Positions 42,944-51,919 of a DNA stretch of 64,000 nucleotides are shown piece by piece. Both the position numbers and the translations under genes were made by a program. This DNA comes from an uncultured Flavobacteriaceae bacterium (GTDB lineage: Bacteria; Bacteroidota; Bacteroidia; Flavobacteriales; Flavobacteriaceae), in the NCBI GenBank assembly GCA_947494825.1, contig CANLWN010000006.1, positions 310,001 to 374,000 on the forward strand. Reading direction: 5' to 3'. The notes under the pieces are model-generated. The model did not search any database and was not told where the DNA came from. It saw only the letters and a program-made list of their open reading frames with translations. Position 1 is the stretch's first letter; every line of letters starts with the position of its first letter.

Positions 42944-44791
42944 TTATTCCACGGTGACCGACTTTGCCAGATTACGCGGCTGGTCCACGTTACAACCCCT
43001 CATGACCGCAATATGATAAGACAAGAGCTGTAGGGGAATAGTGGTCAACAAGGGCGTAAGGCTTTCCAAGGTCTCGGGGACCTCTATGACATGGTCTGCC
43101 AAGGCCTTAACGCTTTCATCCCCCTCGGTTACGATAGCGATGATTTTTCCCTTTCTCGACTTTATCTCCTGAATATTGCTTACCACCTTCTCATAATGGC
43201 CTTTTTTGGTCGCTATAACAAAAACCGGCATTTGTTCATCAATAAGCGCAATTGGCCCGTGCTTCATTTCGGCGGCAGGATAGCCCTCTGCATGAATATA
43301 ACTTATCTCCTTTAATTTTAGGGCACCTTCAAGGGCTACGGGGAAATTGTATCCCCTGCCCAGATACAGGCAATTGGCAGAATCCTTGTACACCTCCGAT
43401 ATGTGCTCTACCAAACCGTTGAATTCCAAAGCGCGCTCTACCTTGGAAGGAATATTCTCCAATTCCGTTAAAAACTCATGGAACTTTGATTCTGAAAAAA
43501 CACCCTTTTCCTTGGCCAGTTTTAAGGCGATTAAGGTAAGCACCGTTATTTGCGTGGTAAATGCCTTTGTTGAGGCTACCCCAATTTCCGGACCGGCATG
43601 GGTATAAGCCCCTGCATGGGTCTCCCTGGCAATGGACGACCCTACCACATTACATACCCCGAACACAAACGCCCCTTTCTGTTTGGCAAGCTTTATGGCC
43701 GCCAGGGTATCTGCAGTTTCCCCTGATTGGGATATCGCTATAAGCACATCGCGATCGGTAATCACCGGGTTCCTATACCTGAATTCCGATGCGTATTCTA
43801 CTTCTACCGGGATTCTGGCCAGGTCTTCAAAAATGTATTCCGCTACTAGGCCGGCGTGCCAAGACGTGCCACAAGCTACAATGATTATACGGTCCGCGTT
43901 CAAAAACTTCTCGAGGTTCTGATCGATTCCCGCCATCCGTATTAAACCTCTATCCGCCAATAAACGCCCACGATAGGTGTCTAAAATGGCCTTGGGCTGT
44001 TCATAGATTTCCTTGAGCATAAAATGGTCGTACCCTCCCTTTTCAATCTCTTCAAGGTTGAGCTTCAATTCCAAAATATTGGGATAGGCAATGGCATCGT
44101 CCTTTATCTTTCGGAGTTTGATCTCTTTTCCCAACCGAATTATGGCCATCTCCTCATCCTCCAAATAGACGGCATTGTTCGTGAACTCAATAAAGGGGGA
44201 AGCGTCCGAGGCCACAAAGTATTCATTCTCCCCAATCCCAATCGCCAAAGGGCTTCCCAGCTTGGCCACCACGATTTCATCGGGTTTCTGCCTGTCAAAG
44301 ACGGCAATGGCGTATGCGCCTACCACCTGGTTTAAGGCAATTTGAACTGCCTGGCCCAGTTTCACCTCCTCTGTGTTCTTGATTTCCTCGATCAGGTTCA
44401 CCAGTACCTCGGTGTCGGTATCCGATTCAAAGGTGTATCCCCTTTTGGTCAACTCCTTTTTGATGGATTCATAATTCTCTATAATTCCATTATGGATAAT
44501 GACCAAATCGCCCGAGTTGGAGTAATGTGGGTGGGAATTTATATCATTGGGAACACCATGGGTGGCCCATCGGGTATGACCCAAGCCCAAATTGCCATTA
44601 AGCGACATGGTACTTTTGGCCTTGTTCTTCAGGTCTTCGACCTTACCCTTGGTTTTGGACAAATTAATGGTATCCCCATCAAAAATGGCTATCCCAGCAC
44701 TGTCATAACCGCGGTACTCTAACCGCTGTAAACCCTTTATGATGATGGGGTAGGCCTCTCGGTGCCCCATATATCCTACAATTCCACACAT
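42944..44791 (-). CDS. glmS: glutamine-fructose-6-phosphate aminotransferase (isomerizing)
   Basis: Makes glucosamine-6-phosphate from fructose-6-phosphate and glutamine, the first step toward UDP-GlcNAc for peptidoglycan and LPS. It is 615 aa. The N-terminal glutaminase starts MCGIVGYMGH with Cys2 as nucleophile; two SIS sugar-isomerase domains follow (ACGTSWHAGLVA, AISQSGETADTLAA), ending KSVTVE. No glmS ribozyme is expected in this phylum and none is seen upstream. Confidence 0.97.
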   Translation of the reverse strand: MCGIVGYMGHREAYPIIIKGLQRLEYRGYDSAGIAIFDGDTINLSKTKGKVEDLKNKAKSTMSLNGNLGLGHTRWATHGVPNDINSHPHYSNSGDLVIIHNGIIENYESIKKELTKRGYTFESDTDTEVLVNLIEEIKNTEEVKLGQAVQIALNQVVGAYAIAVFDRQKPDEIVVAKLGSPLAIGIGENEYFVASDASPFIEFTNNAVYLEDEEMAIIRLGKEIKLRKIKDDAIAYPNILELKLNLEEIEKGGYDHFMLKEIYEQPKAILDTYRGRLLADRGLIRMAGIDQNLEKFLNADRIIIVACGTSWHAGLVAEYIFEDLARIPVEVEYASEFRYRNPVITDRDVLIAISQSGETADTLAAIKLAKQKGAFVFGVCNVVGSSIARETHAGAYTHAGPEIGVASTKAFTTQITVLTLIALKLAKEKGVFSESKFHEFLTELENIPSKVERALEFNGLVEHISEVYKDSANCLYLGRGYNFPVALEGALKLKEISYIHAEGYPAAEMKHGPIALIDEQMPVFVIATKKGHYEKVVSNIQEIKSRKGKIIAIVTEGDESVKALADHVIEVPETLESLTPLLTTIPLQLLSYHIAVMRGCNVDQPRNLAKSVTVE

Positions 44792-44833
44792 AATTCACTG
44801 TATTTTATGGTTGGTTTCACGCTTTTTCCATTG

Positions 44834-44841
44834 CAAATTTA
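44834..44841 (-). promoter_or_regulatory. -7 box for glmS
   Basis: Reads TAAATTTG on the minus strand, a full TAnnTTTG match, 42 bases before the glmS ATG. No clear -33 box. Confidence 0.4.
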
Positions 44842-44912
44842 AGCGATGCATTCAAAAACCATGTAAAGTTTTGGATATATAACGGATAATTCCTACTAGT
44901 GGTATATAAGGA

Positions 44913-46763
44913 CTAGTTTGTCTCGGTATAAAAAATCTCCAGTTGTAGTTTCATATCTTCTTCGCCAGGGGCCACATTGCTGCCAAAAAGCACAGTGCCC
45001 AAAGGGTTGATGGTAGACATAATCGGAATGTTGCTCTCCTCCCCATTCTCCAACATTGCCCCTGCAGCGGAAATGACATTAATATTGGAGGTAAGTGCAA
45101 GGCCCAAGATCGCATTGGTGGAATCCCTAACAATCAGGTTGTTGATATGGTCCGTGATACGAACCGTATACTTAACACCCTGCCCATTGGATTCTTCCAA
45201 AATACCATCGTAATCGGGAAACGAGTTCAAGGGATTGGGATCGGCAACATCGAATAAGGGATTGTAAAGGGGTACATTGGTCTCCGCATTGTAGAGATAT
45301 AGTCTTGGAGGCTCTATTACCGTTCCCGGAGCGCTGTCCAAGGTGGTCCGATCTACATAAAACACAAGATTTGCCTCATTGATGATCCAATTGTTGGCCT
45401 TGATCTCATTGATCGTTTCCCGTCCTAGATTTTCATCGAACAATTTTATTTCGGCAAAAGCACCGGCACCTCCTTTAATATAAAGTCGTGAGGCATTGGT
45501 CTCCGTGTCCAAATTATCCGTGATCGAAGCGGGGTATGCATCATTTATGAAGGTGTTCACCGCATTTCCTCCTAGGGCCCCGGTCTGTGTGTTCAGGGTC
45601 AACAAATTGAGCTGAAAGGTGCTCTCTACCTTTTCTGTGGTATCATCTGCCGTATCATCCGTCCCATTGGTATCCACCCGATCGTAATCATAAACGATGT
45701 CTATGGTTACGGCATCCGCCGTCAGATCCAGTCCCAACAGAACATCTCCCGAAGTAATTGCCAGATGAATCCCCCTAAAGAACTCCGCAAAATTGGCCTG
45801 GCTCAACAACTCGGATTGCCCTTCTTTGTCCAGCACATTGGTCTGAAAAAAGGCAGGGTCTAACGGTACTCGTATCCCAGGAGCAAGTCGGCTTTCCACG
45901 GAACCTATTTCGTTTACTTCCGTATCTGGGTCATCTTCTTCTACCAAAAATAAGAACTCCTCATTGCTAATGGTCACCTCCCCATCAAAGAGCACATCGG
46001 AAACGAAGGTGGGCGAGAACTCTTGGGTAGAAAAATATTCCTGCGATTCCTCAAAATTGGTATTGGGGTCCAGATCGCGTAAAAAGAAGGTAGAACGTGC
46101 CACCCGTAGATTAAAGGGCATCTCCCGGTTGCCATAAATGCTATCGAGGTCGAATCGTCTTGGAAACCGCTGGCCCAAGGTAGATTCATCCTCATCATCG
46201 GTAATTCCGTCCCCGTCGGTATCGGTATTCAGTGGATCCGTGCCATCAATAGCTTCTTGGGAATCGGTAAGGCCATCCCCATCGCTATCGCTATTGGCGT
46301 CCAAAGGGTCAGCATCAAATTCATCATCCACGCCGTCCCCGTCCCTATCGGAACTATTGGTTTCAAAAGGTATGTATAAAAAAACTTCTTTTACTGTCTC
46401 ATTTTCCCGTATAGTGCTATCATCGTCGTCCGTATCGGAATCATCCTCCACCTGTTGCGTAGATAACCCAAAAGTCGGGTTGGCTGCAGACAGTTGCACT
46501 TGGGCAGTGATCTGCGCTTCCGTATTCCCATAGACGGGATCATTGAAGTGCCCCAATTGATACAGTGGCAATCTATTGGTCTGCACGGCCTGGATTCCTT
46601 TGTTGTAGGCAAAAACGTCAAAAACGGCACGGTCTGTCACAAAAGGCTCCCCTCCAATTACACCTTCGCCCACGGAGGTAAGCTCCTCCTCACAAGAAAA
46701 CAAGACCATGATAAGAAGGGTTCCTGCCAGTGCAGGGAGCTTTATTCTATTCAAAAAACTCAT
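44913..46763 (-). CDS. DUF4270 lipoprotein with inserted thrombospondin type 3 repeats
   Basis: 616-aa lipoprotein: signal sequence with lipobox C24 (VLFSCEEEL), then a DUF4270 body ([24 protein letters not shown] in part; TMSTINPLG-like C-terminal region). Residues about 139-192 are three DxDxDG calcium-binding repeats ([36 protein letters not shown]), as in OmpA-type and secreted TSP3 proteins. The protein is probably surface-exposed. DUF4270 has no known function. The gene lies between the GT5-like gene (5-base gap) and glmS. Confidence 0.9.
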   Translation of the reverse strand: MSFLNRIKLPALAGTLLIMVLFSCEEELTSVGEGVIGGEPFVTDRAVFDVFAYNKGIQAVQTNRLPLYQLGHFNDPVYGNTEAQITAQVQLSAANPTFGLSTQQVEDDSDTDDDDSTIRENETVKEVFLYIPFETNSSDRDGDGVDDEFDADPLDANSDSDGDGLTDSQEAIDGTDPLNTDTDGDGITDDEDESTLGQRFPRRFDLDSIYGNREMPFNLRVARSTFFLRDLDPNTNFEESQEYFSTQEFSPTFVSDVLFDGEVTISNEEFLFLVEEDDPDTEVNEIGSVESRLAPGIRVPLDPAFFQTNVLDKEGQSELLSQANFAEFFRGIHLAITSGDVLLGLDLTADAVTIDIVYDYDRVDTNGTDDTADDTTEKVESTFQLNLLTLNTQTGALGGNAVNTFINDAYPASITDNLDTETNASRLYIKGGAGAFAEIKLFDENLGRETINEIKANNWIINEANLVFYVDRTTLDSAPGTVIEPPRLYLYNAETNVPLYNPLFDVADPNPLNSFPDYDGILEESNGQGVKYTVRITDHINNLIVRDSTNAILGLALTSNINVISAAGAMLENGEESNIPIMSTINPLGTVLFGSNVAPGEEDMKLQLEIFYTETN

Positions 46764-46768
46764 GAAAA

Positions 46769-47578
46769 TTATTTTAAGACTTCGGTGTTATAAAAATTCG
46801 CATAGGCTTCCTCAAATTCTTGTATGGAAACATATGGCAACACAGGTTTTTGGAGGTTGGAAATATATTGTTGTAACTCTTCCGGAATTTCTTCCGCCGC
46901 TAAAATAACAGCATCGGAAAAATCTACCGCGACTTTTAACAAATTATTATAGTCAGGGCTCTGCAGTACGTTTATCTGTTCTTCCGCAATCCCGTCAAAA
47001 GCGATTTTTTTATGTAATTCGGCATCCAATTCGCCGTCAAAGCCACTTCCGTAAACAGAGGTAACTATTTTGCTGTCCGCAAACAAGGGTTCATCTGCAT
47101 AATATTGTTTTAGATAAAGCGGGACCAAAGAAGCCATCCAGCCATGTACATGGATGATGTCCGGTGACCAGTTTAATTTTTTAACCGTTTCCACCACCCC
47201 TTTTGCAAAGAAAATGGCCCGTTCGTCGTTGTCCGGAAACAAAGCACCTTCCTCATTGGTAAAGGTCGCCTTGCGTTTAAAATACTCTTCGTTATCTATA
47301 AAATAGACCTGGATCCGTTCCTTTGGTATAGAAGCCACTTTTATAATCAAGGGCATGTCCATATCGTTGATTACCAGATTCATCCCCGATAACCTGATCA
47401 CTTCATGGAGTTGGTGCCTCCTTTCATTGATATTCCCAAATCTGGGCATAAATATCCTTATCTGGCCCCCATTGCTGTTGACCATTCTTGGTGCTTCGTA
47501 AGACATTAAGGAAACTTCGTTCTCTGGCAGGTAGGGTACTAATTCTGAAGATACAAACAATATCTTTTTACCATTCAT
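46769..47578 (-). CDS. GT5 N-terminal-only glycogen/starch synthase-like protein
   Basis: 269 aa, corresponding only to the N-terminal Rossmann half of glycogen synthase ([40 protein letters not shown]). The C-terminal GT1-type half is absent, and the K-x-G-G donor-binding motif is replaced by [12 protein letters not shown]. Full GlgA has about 470-480 residues, so it is unlikely to make glycogen. It is co-directional with DUF4270 (5-base gap) and divergent from panC. Such short forms recur in Flavobacteria; a regulatory or sugar-binding role is possible but unknown. Confidence 0.85.
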   Translation of the reverse strand: MNGKKILFVSSELVPYLPENEVSLMSYEAPRMVNSNGGQIRIFMPRFGNINERRHQLHEVIRLSGMNLVINDMDMPLIIKVASIPKERIQVYFIDNEEYFKRKATFTNEEGALFPDNDERAIFFAKGVVETVKKLNWSPDIIHVHGWMASLVPLYLKQYYADEPLFADSKIVTSVYGSGFDGELDAELHKKIAFDGIAEEQINVLQSPDYNNLLKVAVDFSDAVILAAEEIPEELQQYISNLQKPVLPYVSIQEFEEAYANFYNTEVLK

Positions 47579-47614
47579 AAAGACTTTATTTTATTTATCG
47601 CGGAAACGTAGCTG

Positions 47615-47622
47615 CAAAATTA
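47615..47622 (-). promoter_or_regulatory. -7 box for the GT5-like gene
   Basis: Reads TAATTTTG on the minus strand, a full TAnnTTTG match, 36 bases before the start, and faces the panC box at 47654. Confidence 0.4.
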
Positions 47623-47653
47623 CAAAAATTATGCAGATTAGCTGTAATTATAG

Positions 47654-47661
47654 TAAGTTTG
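47654..47661 (+). promoter_or_regulatory. -7 box for panC
   Basis: TAAGTTTG, a full TAnnTTTG match, 18 bases before the panC ATG at 47680. A TATG 20 bases upstream could be a weak -33 box. Confidence 0.4.
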
Positions 47662-47679
47662 CTCGCTTTAAAAATTGTT

Positions 47680-48525
47680 ATGCCGGTATTCAGCACGAAA
47701 AGGAAACTAAATTCCCATCTTCGGTCAAACAGCACCAAAAACCATACCATTGGTCTGGTTCCAACTATGGGGGCATTGCACTCGGGGCATCTTTCCCTCG
47801 TTAAAAAGGCCATCTTGGAAAATGACCAAGTCGTGGTGAGTATTTTCGTGAACCCTACGCAGTTCAATAATGAGGAAGATCTCTTAAAATACCCCAAGAC
47901 CATGGCAAGTGATGTCGCGCAACTGGAGGCGATATCGGACAATATCCTGATTTTTGCTCCTTCCGTAAAAGAACTTTACCCGGAGGGTACACAATCCGAG
48001 ACTTTTAATTTTAACGGCTTGGATATGTTGATGGAAGGGCGGTTCAGGGAAGGGCACTTTGACGGGGTAGGCACCGTGGTAGAGAAATTGTTGAAGGCCG
48101 TAGGTCCGGACAGGGCCTACTTTGGAGAAAAGGATTTTCAGCAACTGTTGATCATACAAAAGCTGGTGGCACTGAAAGAAATCCCGGTGCAGATCATTGG
48201 CTGCCCCATCGTCAGGGAGCCGCACGGGCTGGCCATGAGTTCCAGAAATGAAAGACTGTCCACAGAAGCCCGCCAGGAGGCCGGTTTTATTTATCGGACG
48301 TTGTTGAAGGCAAAGGAAAGGTTCGCCAAAAAAAGCGCCTTTAAGGTAAAGGAATGGGTAACCCGTCAATTTGAACAGAACCCTCGATTGACCTTGGAAT
48401 ACATTCAAATTGCGGACGCCACTACCCTAAGACCGTTAACGCGAAAACAAAAGGGCAAAAAATACCGAGCCTTTGTTGCCGTTTATGCCGAGGGCATACG
48501 GCTAATAGATAATATCGCATTGTAA
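47680..48525 (+). CDS. panC: pantoate-beta-alanine ligase
   Basis: Condenses pantoate with beta-alanine using ATP to form pantothenate. From the ATG at 47680 (MPVFSTKRKL) it has 281 aa, the usual length. The HIGH-type signature is HSGH (H34, H37) within PTMGALHSGHLSLV, followed by VSIFVNPTQF and the MSSRNERL loop (KMSKS-like). panD follows 17 bases later and supplies beta-alanine. An in-frame ATG at 47659 overlaps the -7 box and is less likely. Confidence 0.97.
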   Translation: MPVFSTKRKLNSHLRSNSTKNHTIGLVPTMGALHSGHLSLVKKAILENDQVVVSIFVNPTQFNNEEDLLKYPKTMASDVAQLEAISDNILIFAPSVKELYPEGTQSETFNFNGLDMLMEGRFREGHFDGVGTVVEKLLKAVGPDRAYFGEKDFQQLLIIQKLVALKEIPVQIIGCPIVREPHGLAMSSRNERLSTEARQEAGFIYRTLLKAKERFAKKSAFKVKEWVTRQFEQNPRLTLEYIQIADATTLRPLTRKQKGKKYRAFVAVYAEGIRLIDNIAL

Positions 48526-48542
48526 TTGATTAACTTTGTGCC

Positions 48543-48893
48543 ATGCAAATAGAAGTACTAAAATCAAAGATCCATCGCGTAAAGGTTACGGGTGCGGATT
48601 TAAATTATATAGGTAGCATTACCATTGATCAGGACCTAATGGATGCTGCAAACATTGTTCGGGGCGAAAAAGTACAAATCGTGAACAACAACAATGGGGA
48701 GCGTTTGGAAACCTATGCCATTCCAGGTCCCAGAGGTAGTGGTGAGCTTACCTTGAACGGTGCTGCGGCCAGGAAGGTGGCGGTAGGTGATGTGCTAATT
48801 CTTATCACCTATGCACAGATGGCCTTGGAAGAAGCTAAAAAATTCAATCCCGCTTTGGTATTCCCCAATGAGGAAAACAATCTTTTGAACTAA
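48543..48893 (+). CDS. panD: aspartate 1-decarboxylase
   Basis: Pyruvoyl enzyme making beta-alanine from aspartate. The 116-aa proenzyme carries the self-cleavage site G24-S25 ([16 protein letters not shown]); the new N-terminal serine becomes the pyruvoyl group. It follows panC closely and precedes the flippase-like gene by only two bases, forming one operon. Confidence 0.97.
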   Translation: MQIEVLKSKIHRVKVTGADLNYIGSITIDQDLMDAANIVRGEKVQIVNNNNGERLETYAIPGPRGSGELTLNGAAARKVAVGDVLILITYAQMALEEAKKFNPALVFPNEENNLLN

Positions 48894-48895
48894 TT

Positions 48896-49861
48896 TTGAA
48901 CGCCTCCTTAAAAAAGATCCTTAAAACAGTGATTCCCATAGGTTTGGGGGTTTTTCTGGTTTGGTATTCGTACACCATCACCTCTCCGGAAGACCGGCAA
49001 CAAATCCTGCGGTATATTCGGGAGGCCGATATGTTTTGGGTAGGCCTTTCGGTAGGTATAGGAATCCTCAGCCATGTGTCGCGTGCCATACGCTGGAACT
49101 ACTTATTGGCGCCCTTGGGCTACCGGCCCAAAATAAGCAATACCATTTTGATCATACTTTTGGCCTATTTTGCCAACTTGGGCATTCCCAGGTCTGGGGA
49201 GATACTCAGGGCCACTGCCTTGGCTACCTATGAAAAAGTGCCCTTTGAGAAGGGGTTTGGGACTATCGTCACCGAGCGTGTCATCGATTTGCTCATGCTT
49301 ATGCTGGTCATCGGCATCACGCTTTTTTTACAAACGGATATCATCCTGGAATTTTTCCAGGACCGGGGGTTTGATCTTAATGGCTTACTCTTATTGGCCG
49401 GAGCAGGCATCTTAGGGGCGCTGTTGTTTCTGGTTTTTGTGCGCAGATCCAATTCAAATCTTGCCCTTAAATTGAAGGCCTTCGTAAAAGGCCTCCTGGA
49501 TGGTGTTTTCAGCGTTTTTAAAATAAAAAATAAATGGGGGTTCATTTTGCATACCCTGTTTATCTGGTCTGCCTATATTGCCATGTTCTGGGTGATAAAA
49601 TTTACGGTGCCCGAAACCATGGACCTTAGCTTGGGCGAACTCCTGGTCGCCTTTGTAGCCGGGGCCTTCGCCATGACCGCTACCAATGGGGGCATAGGGC
49701 TCTACCCCATTGCCGTGAGCGGGTCCCTTGCCATTTTTGGAATAAGCGCGGTATCCGGGGACGCCTTTGGCTGGATTATGTGGATCGCCCAAACTTTAAT
49801 GGTCGTTGTTTTTGGTGCAATATCTTTTCTGGTCTTACCGTTATTGAACAGAAACCGGTAG
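48896..49861 (+). CDS. lysylphosphatidylglycerol synthase TM-like (YbhN/flippase) protein
   Basis: 321-aa membrane protein of the UPF0104/YbhN group, with about eight helices (IGLGVFLVWYSYTI; VGLSVGIGILSHVSRAIRW; PRSGEILRATALATYE; VIDLLMLMLVIGITLFL). It lacks the catalytic MprF domain. No ATG fits: the first in-frame start is TTG at 48896, giving MNASLKKILKTVIP, similar to homologues. The next ATG is 45 codons inside. It follows panD by two bases. A lipid-related transport role is family inference. Confidence 0.88.
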   Translation: MNASLKKILKTVIPIGLGVFLVWYSYTITSPEDRQQILRYIREADMFWVGLSVGIGILSHVSRAIRWNYLLAPLGYRPKISNTILIILLAYFANLGIPRSGEILRATALATYEKVPFEKGFGTIVTERVIDLLMLMLVIGITLFLQTDIILEFFQDRGFDLNGLLLLAGAGILGALLFLVFVRRSNSNLALKLKAFVKGLLDGVFSVFKIKNKWGFILHTLFIWSAYIAMFWVIKFTVPETMDLSLGELLVAFVAGAFAMTATNGGIGLYPIAVSGSLAIFGISAVSGDAFGWIMWIAQTLMVVVFGAISFLVLPLLNRNR

Positions 49862-49884
49862 TGTTCCACACCAAAAAACAGCTT

Positions 49885-51027
49885 ATGAGATCTTTGTTGA
49901 CCCTTCTAGCATGTATCATGTCCTTGGGATTGAGTGCCCAGGTGACCCAGGAAATCTTTGAATCCTTTAAGCTTCAGGAAAGAAGGGATGTTTCCTATTA
50001 TTTTCCGGAAGATTATTCCGAGGAGAAAAAATACCCCTTGGTAGTCGTTTTGGACGGGGATTACTTATTTGATCAGGTAGTGGCCACCTCCAAGTTTTAC
50101 AGTAAGTTTCAAGGAATGCCGGAAACCATCGTGGTAGGTATTCACCAGAGCAAGAACGATCTGCGACTGGAGGACTGCGATTACGAACCGGATACCGGGC
50201 TGCCCACGGAAAAAGGGAAGCTGTTTTTTGAGTTTCTGGGCATGGAGATCATTCCTTATTTGGAGACCAGTTATTCCGTGGCTCCCTTTAAAATGATCGT
50301 AGGATTTGATATTACCGCCAATTTTGGCAATTACTACCTATTCAAGGAGAAGTCGCTCTTTAACGCCTATATCAGTATTGCGCCGCTCCTGGCGCCGGAA
50401 ATGGAGAGCAGGGTGCCGGCCAGACTCAGTGCCCTAGATCAGCAAATATTCTATCACCTCGTGGTAGGGGGCAACAACGACGATAACAAAAAGGCCACTT
50501 TACAGATGGATCGGGCCATTAAGGTCCTGGATAAAGAAAATCTAAACTACTATTTTGACGAATATCCATCGGCAAACGAGATATCCGTGGCCACTTACGG
50601 CATCGGCAAGGCCTGGGACAGGACTTTTGATATGTTCAGGCCCATCAGTCCAAAGGAATACCGGAAAAACATCTTGGCCTCCGAAGAGCCTGTATATGAC
50701 TATTTGGAAAAAAAATACGCCAAACTCGAAGAACTGTTCGGGTTCCGAAAGCAAGTAGAACTGAACGATATCATGGCCATTTATGCCGGCTGCCGGAAAA
50801 AAGACGATTTTGAGTCCTTGAAACCGCTGTCCGATCTCTGTAAGCGCGAATTTCCCGAGACGATGTTGGGCTTTTATTTTGAAGGGGAATATTACGAGGA
50901 AATGGGGGAGACCAAAAAAGCGCTGCGTACCTTTGAAAAAGCCTTTGGTATGGAGGAGATAGATTTCCTTACCAAGGAAATGGCCTTGGACAAAATGGAC
51001 GCCCTAAAGGCCGATTTTGGGTATTGA
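49885..51027 (+). CDS. esterase-like alpha/beta hydrolase with Asp at the nucleophile position
   Basis: A 380-aa exported protein (signal MRSLLTLLACIMSLGLSAQ, start ATG at 49885) of the esterase-D-like fold (VVVLDGDYLFDQVVATSKF; IVVGIHQSKNDLR). Where the family has G-x-S-x-G, it reads G140-F-D142-I-T144 (IVGFDITANFGNYY), so the serine is replaced by Asp. A TPR-like helical region follows at about 290-375. It may be inactive, bind peptidoglycan or siderophore-type ligands, or use Asp as in haloalkane dehalogenases. It ends the panCD unit. Confidence 0.85.
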   Translation: MRSLLTLLACIMSLGLSAQVTQEIFESFKLQERRDVSYYFPEDYSEEKKYPLVVVLDGDYLFDQVVATSKFYSKFQGMPETIVVGIHQSKNDLRLEDCDYEPDTGLPTEKGKLFFEFLGMEIIPYLETSYSVAPFKMIVGFDITANFGNYYLFKEKSLFNAYISIAPLLAPEMESRVPARLSALDQQIFYHLVVGGNNDDNKKATLQMDRAIKVLDKENLNYYFDEYPSANEISVATYGIGKAWDRTFDMFRPISPKEYRKNILASEEPVYDYLEKKYAKLEELFGFRKQVELNDIMAIYAGCRKKDDFESLKPLSDLCKREFPETMLGFYFEGEYYEEMGETKKALRTFEKAFGMEEIDFLTKEMALDKMDALKADFGY

Positions 51028-51098
51028 TTCCTTTCTATCCTTGAGATTCCCAGCCCTGGCATTTGATCAGCAGTATAGCTCCTGGGCTTAACTCCGGC

Positions 51099-51779
51099 CT
51101 AGTCACAAGGCTTGGCCTTCTCCCATTGCCTTCCACCACATCCACAGTTTTCATCTGGAAAGACCGGGTCGTAAGCGCCCTGCCATTTATCGTATTCGCA
51201 GATAAAATGTAACCGTCCATCGGCATCGATGAACGCGGCGCAACCTACCTTGGTGGCCAATTCAAATACCATTTGGGTATAATGGGCCCCGCCCCTATTG
51301 CACGATGGGGAATCCTGTTCCTCGGCCAACCATCCGGACACGTAACTATCATCAAAAAAATCCCAAGGTTGTCGCCAGTGCATATTCTCACCAATGGATT
51401 CAGGGCAGTCATCCACACAACCCGAAAATTCCCTGTATTTTTCCAATCGGTCCGCCATCGCGCTATGGGGACCATCTGCTCCCGACGTCTCCGCCCACCA
51501 TTGGGCCACGCATGCCAAATTATAGTCCCATTCCAAGGGGGGAAGACAATATTCTGCCCGTTTTTCATTATGCAGGTCCAGTATTTCCGCGGCTATCGTG
51601 GCTGGTAATCTGTCATCCGCCTTTGGAAAGCTGGCGCAGTCTCCGGACAACGCTATCGGTGGATCGGGATCCGGTGGGGCGTCCTTATCGGAACTGCAGG
51701 CTGTTATCGCCAAAATAAAAGCAAGAAATACAATTTTTGAGGTACGGGGCCAAAGCAAAATTCCATTGATCATGATCAT
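51099..51779 (-). CDS. CAP/SCP-domain lipoprotein
   Basis: 226 aa from the ATG at 51779 (a second ATG is at 51773) with a lipobox at C28 (AITACSSD) and a Pro/Asp linker. The CAP domain (CRISP, antigen 5, PR-1) follows: ILDLHNEKRAEYCLPPL, ADGPHSAMADRLE, SIGENMHWR, GGAHYTQMVF and FICEYD. The conserved His and Glu residues of the CAP cleft are present. The mature part has about twelve cysteines, so several disulfides are likely, as in eukaryotic members. Function in bacteria is uncertain. Confidence 0.9.
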   Translation of the reverse strand: MIMINGILLWPRTSKIVFLAFILAITACSSDKDAPPDPDPPIALSGDCASFPKADDRLPATIAAEILDLHNEKRAEYCLPPLEWDYNLACVAQWWAETSGADGPHSAMADRLEKYREFSGCVDDCPESIGENMHWRQPWDFFDDSYVSGWLAEEQDSPSCNRGGAHYTQMVFELATKVGCAAFIDADGRLHFICEYDKWQGAYDPVFPDENCGCGGRQWEKAKPCD

Positions 51780-51919
51780 ATGTGTTAAAAGATGCCCCAA
51801 AGAAGAAACGTGCATGGGGCAGTACTTATTGTTCCAAAACACCGGCGATAGCTTTTGAAGTTTTTCGGTCCCTTTTTTTAAACTTTATTCTATCTTTAGA
51901 CGCAAGCTTAAACCTAGAA

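Noticed and set aside
47884-48408. 174-codon open frame on the minus strand
   Set aside because: Antisense to panC, with no protein-like motifs.
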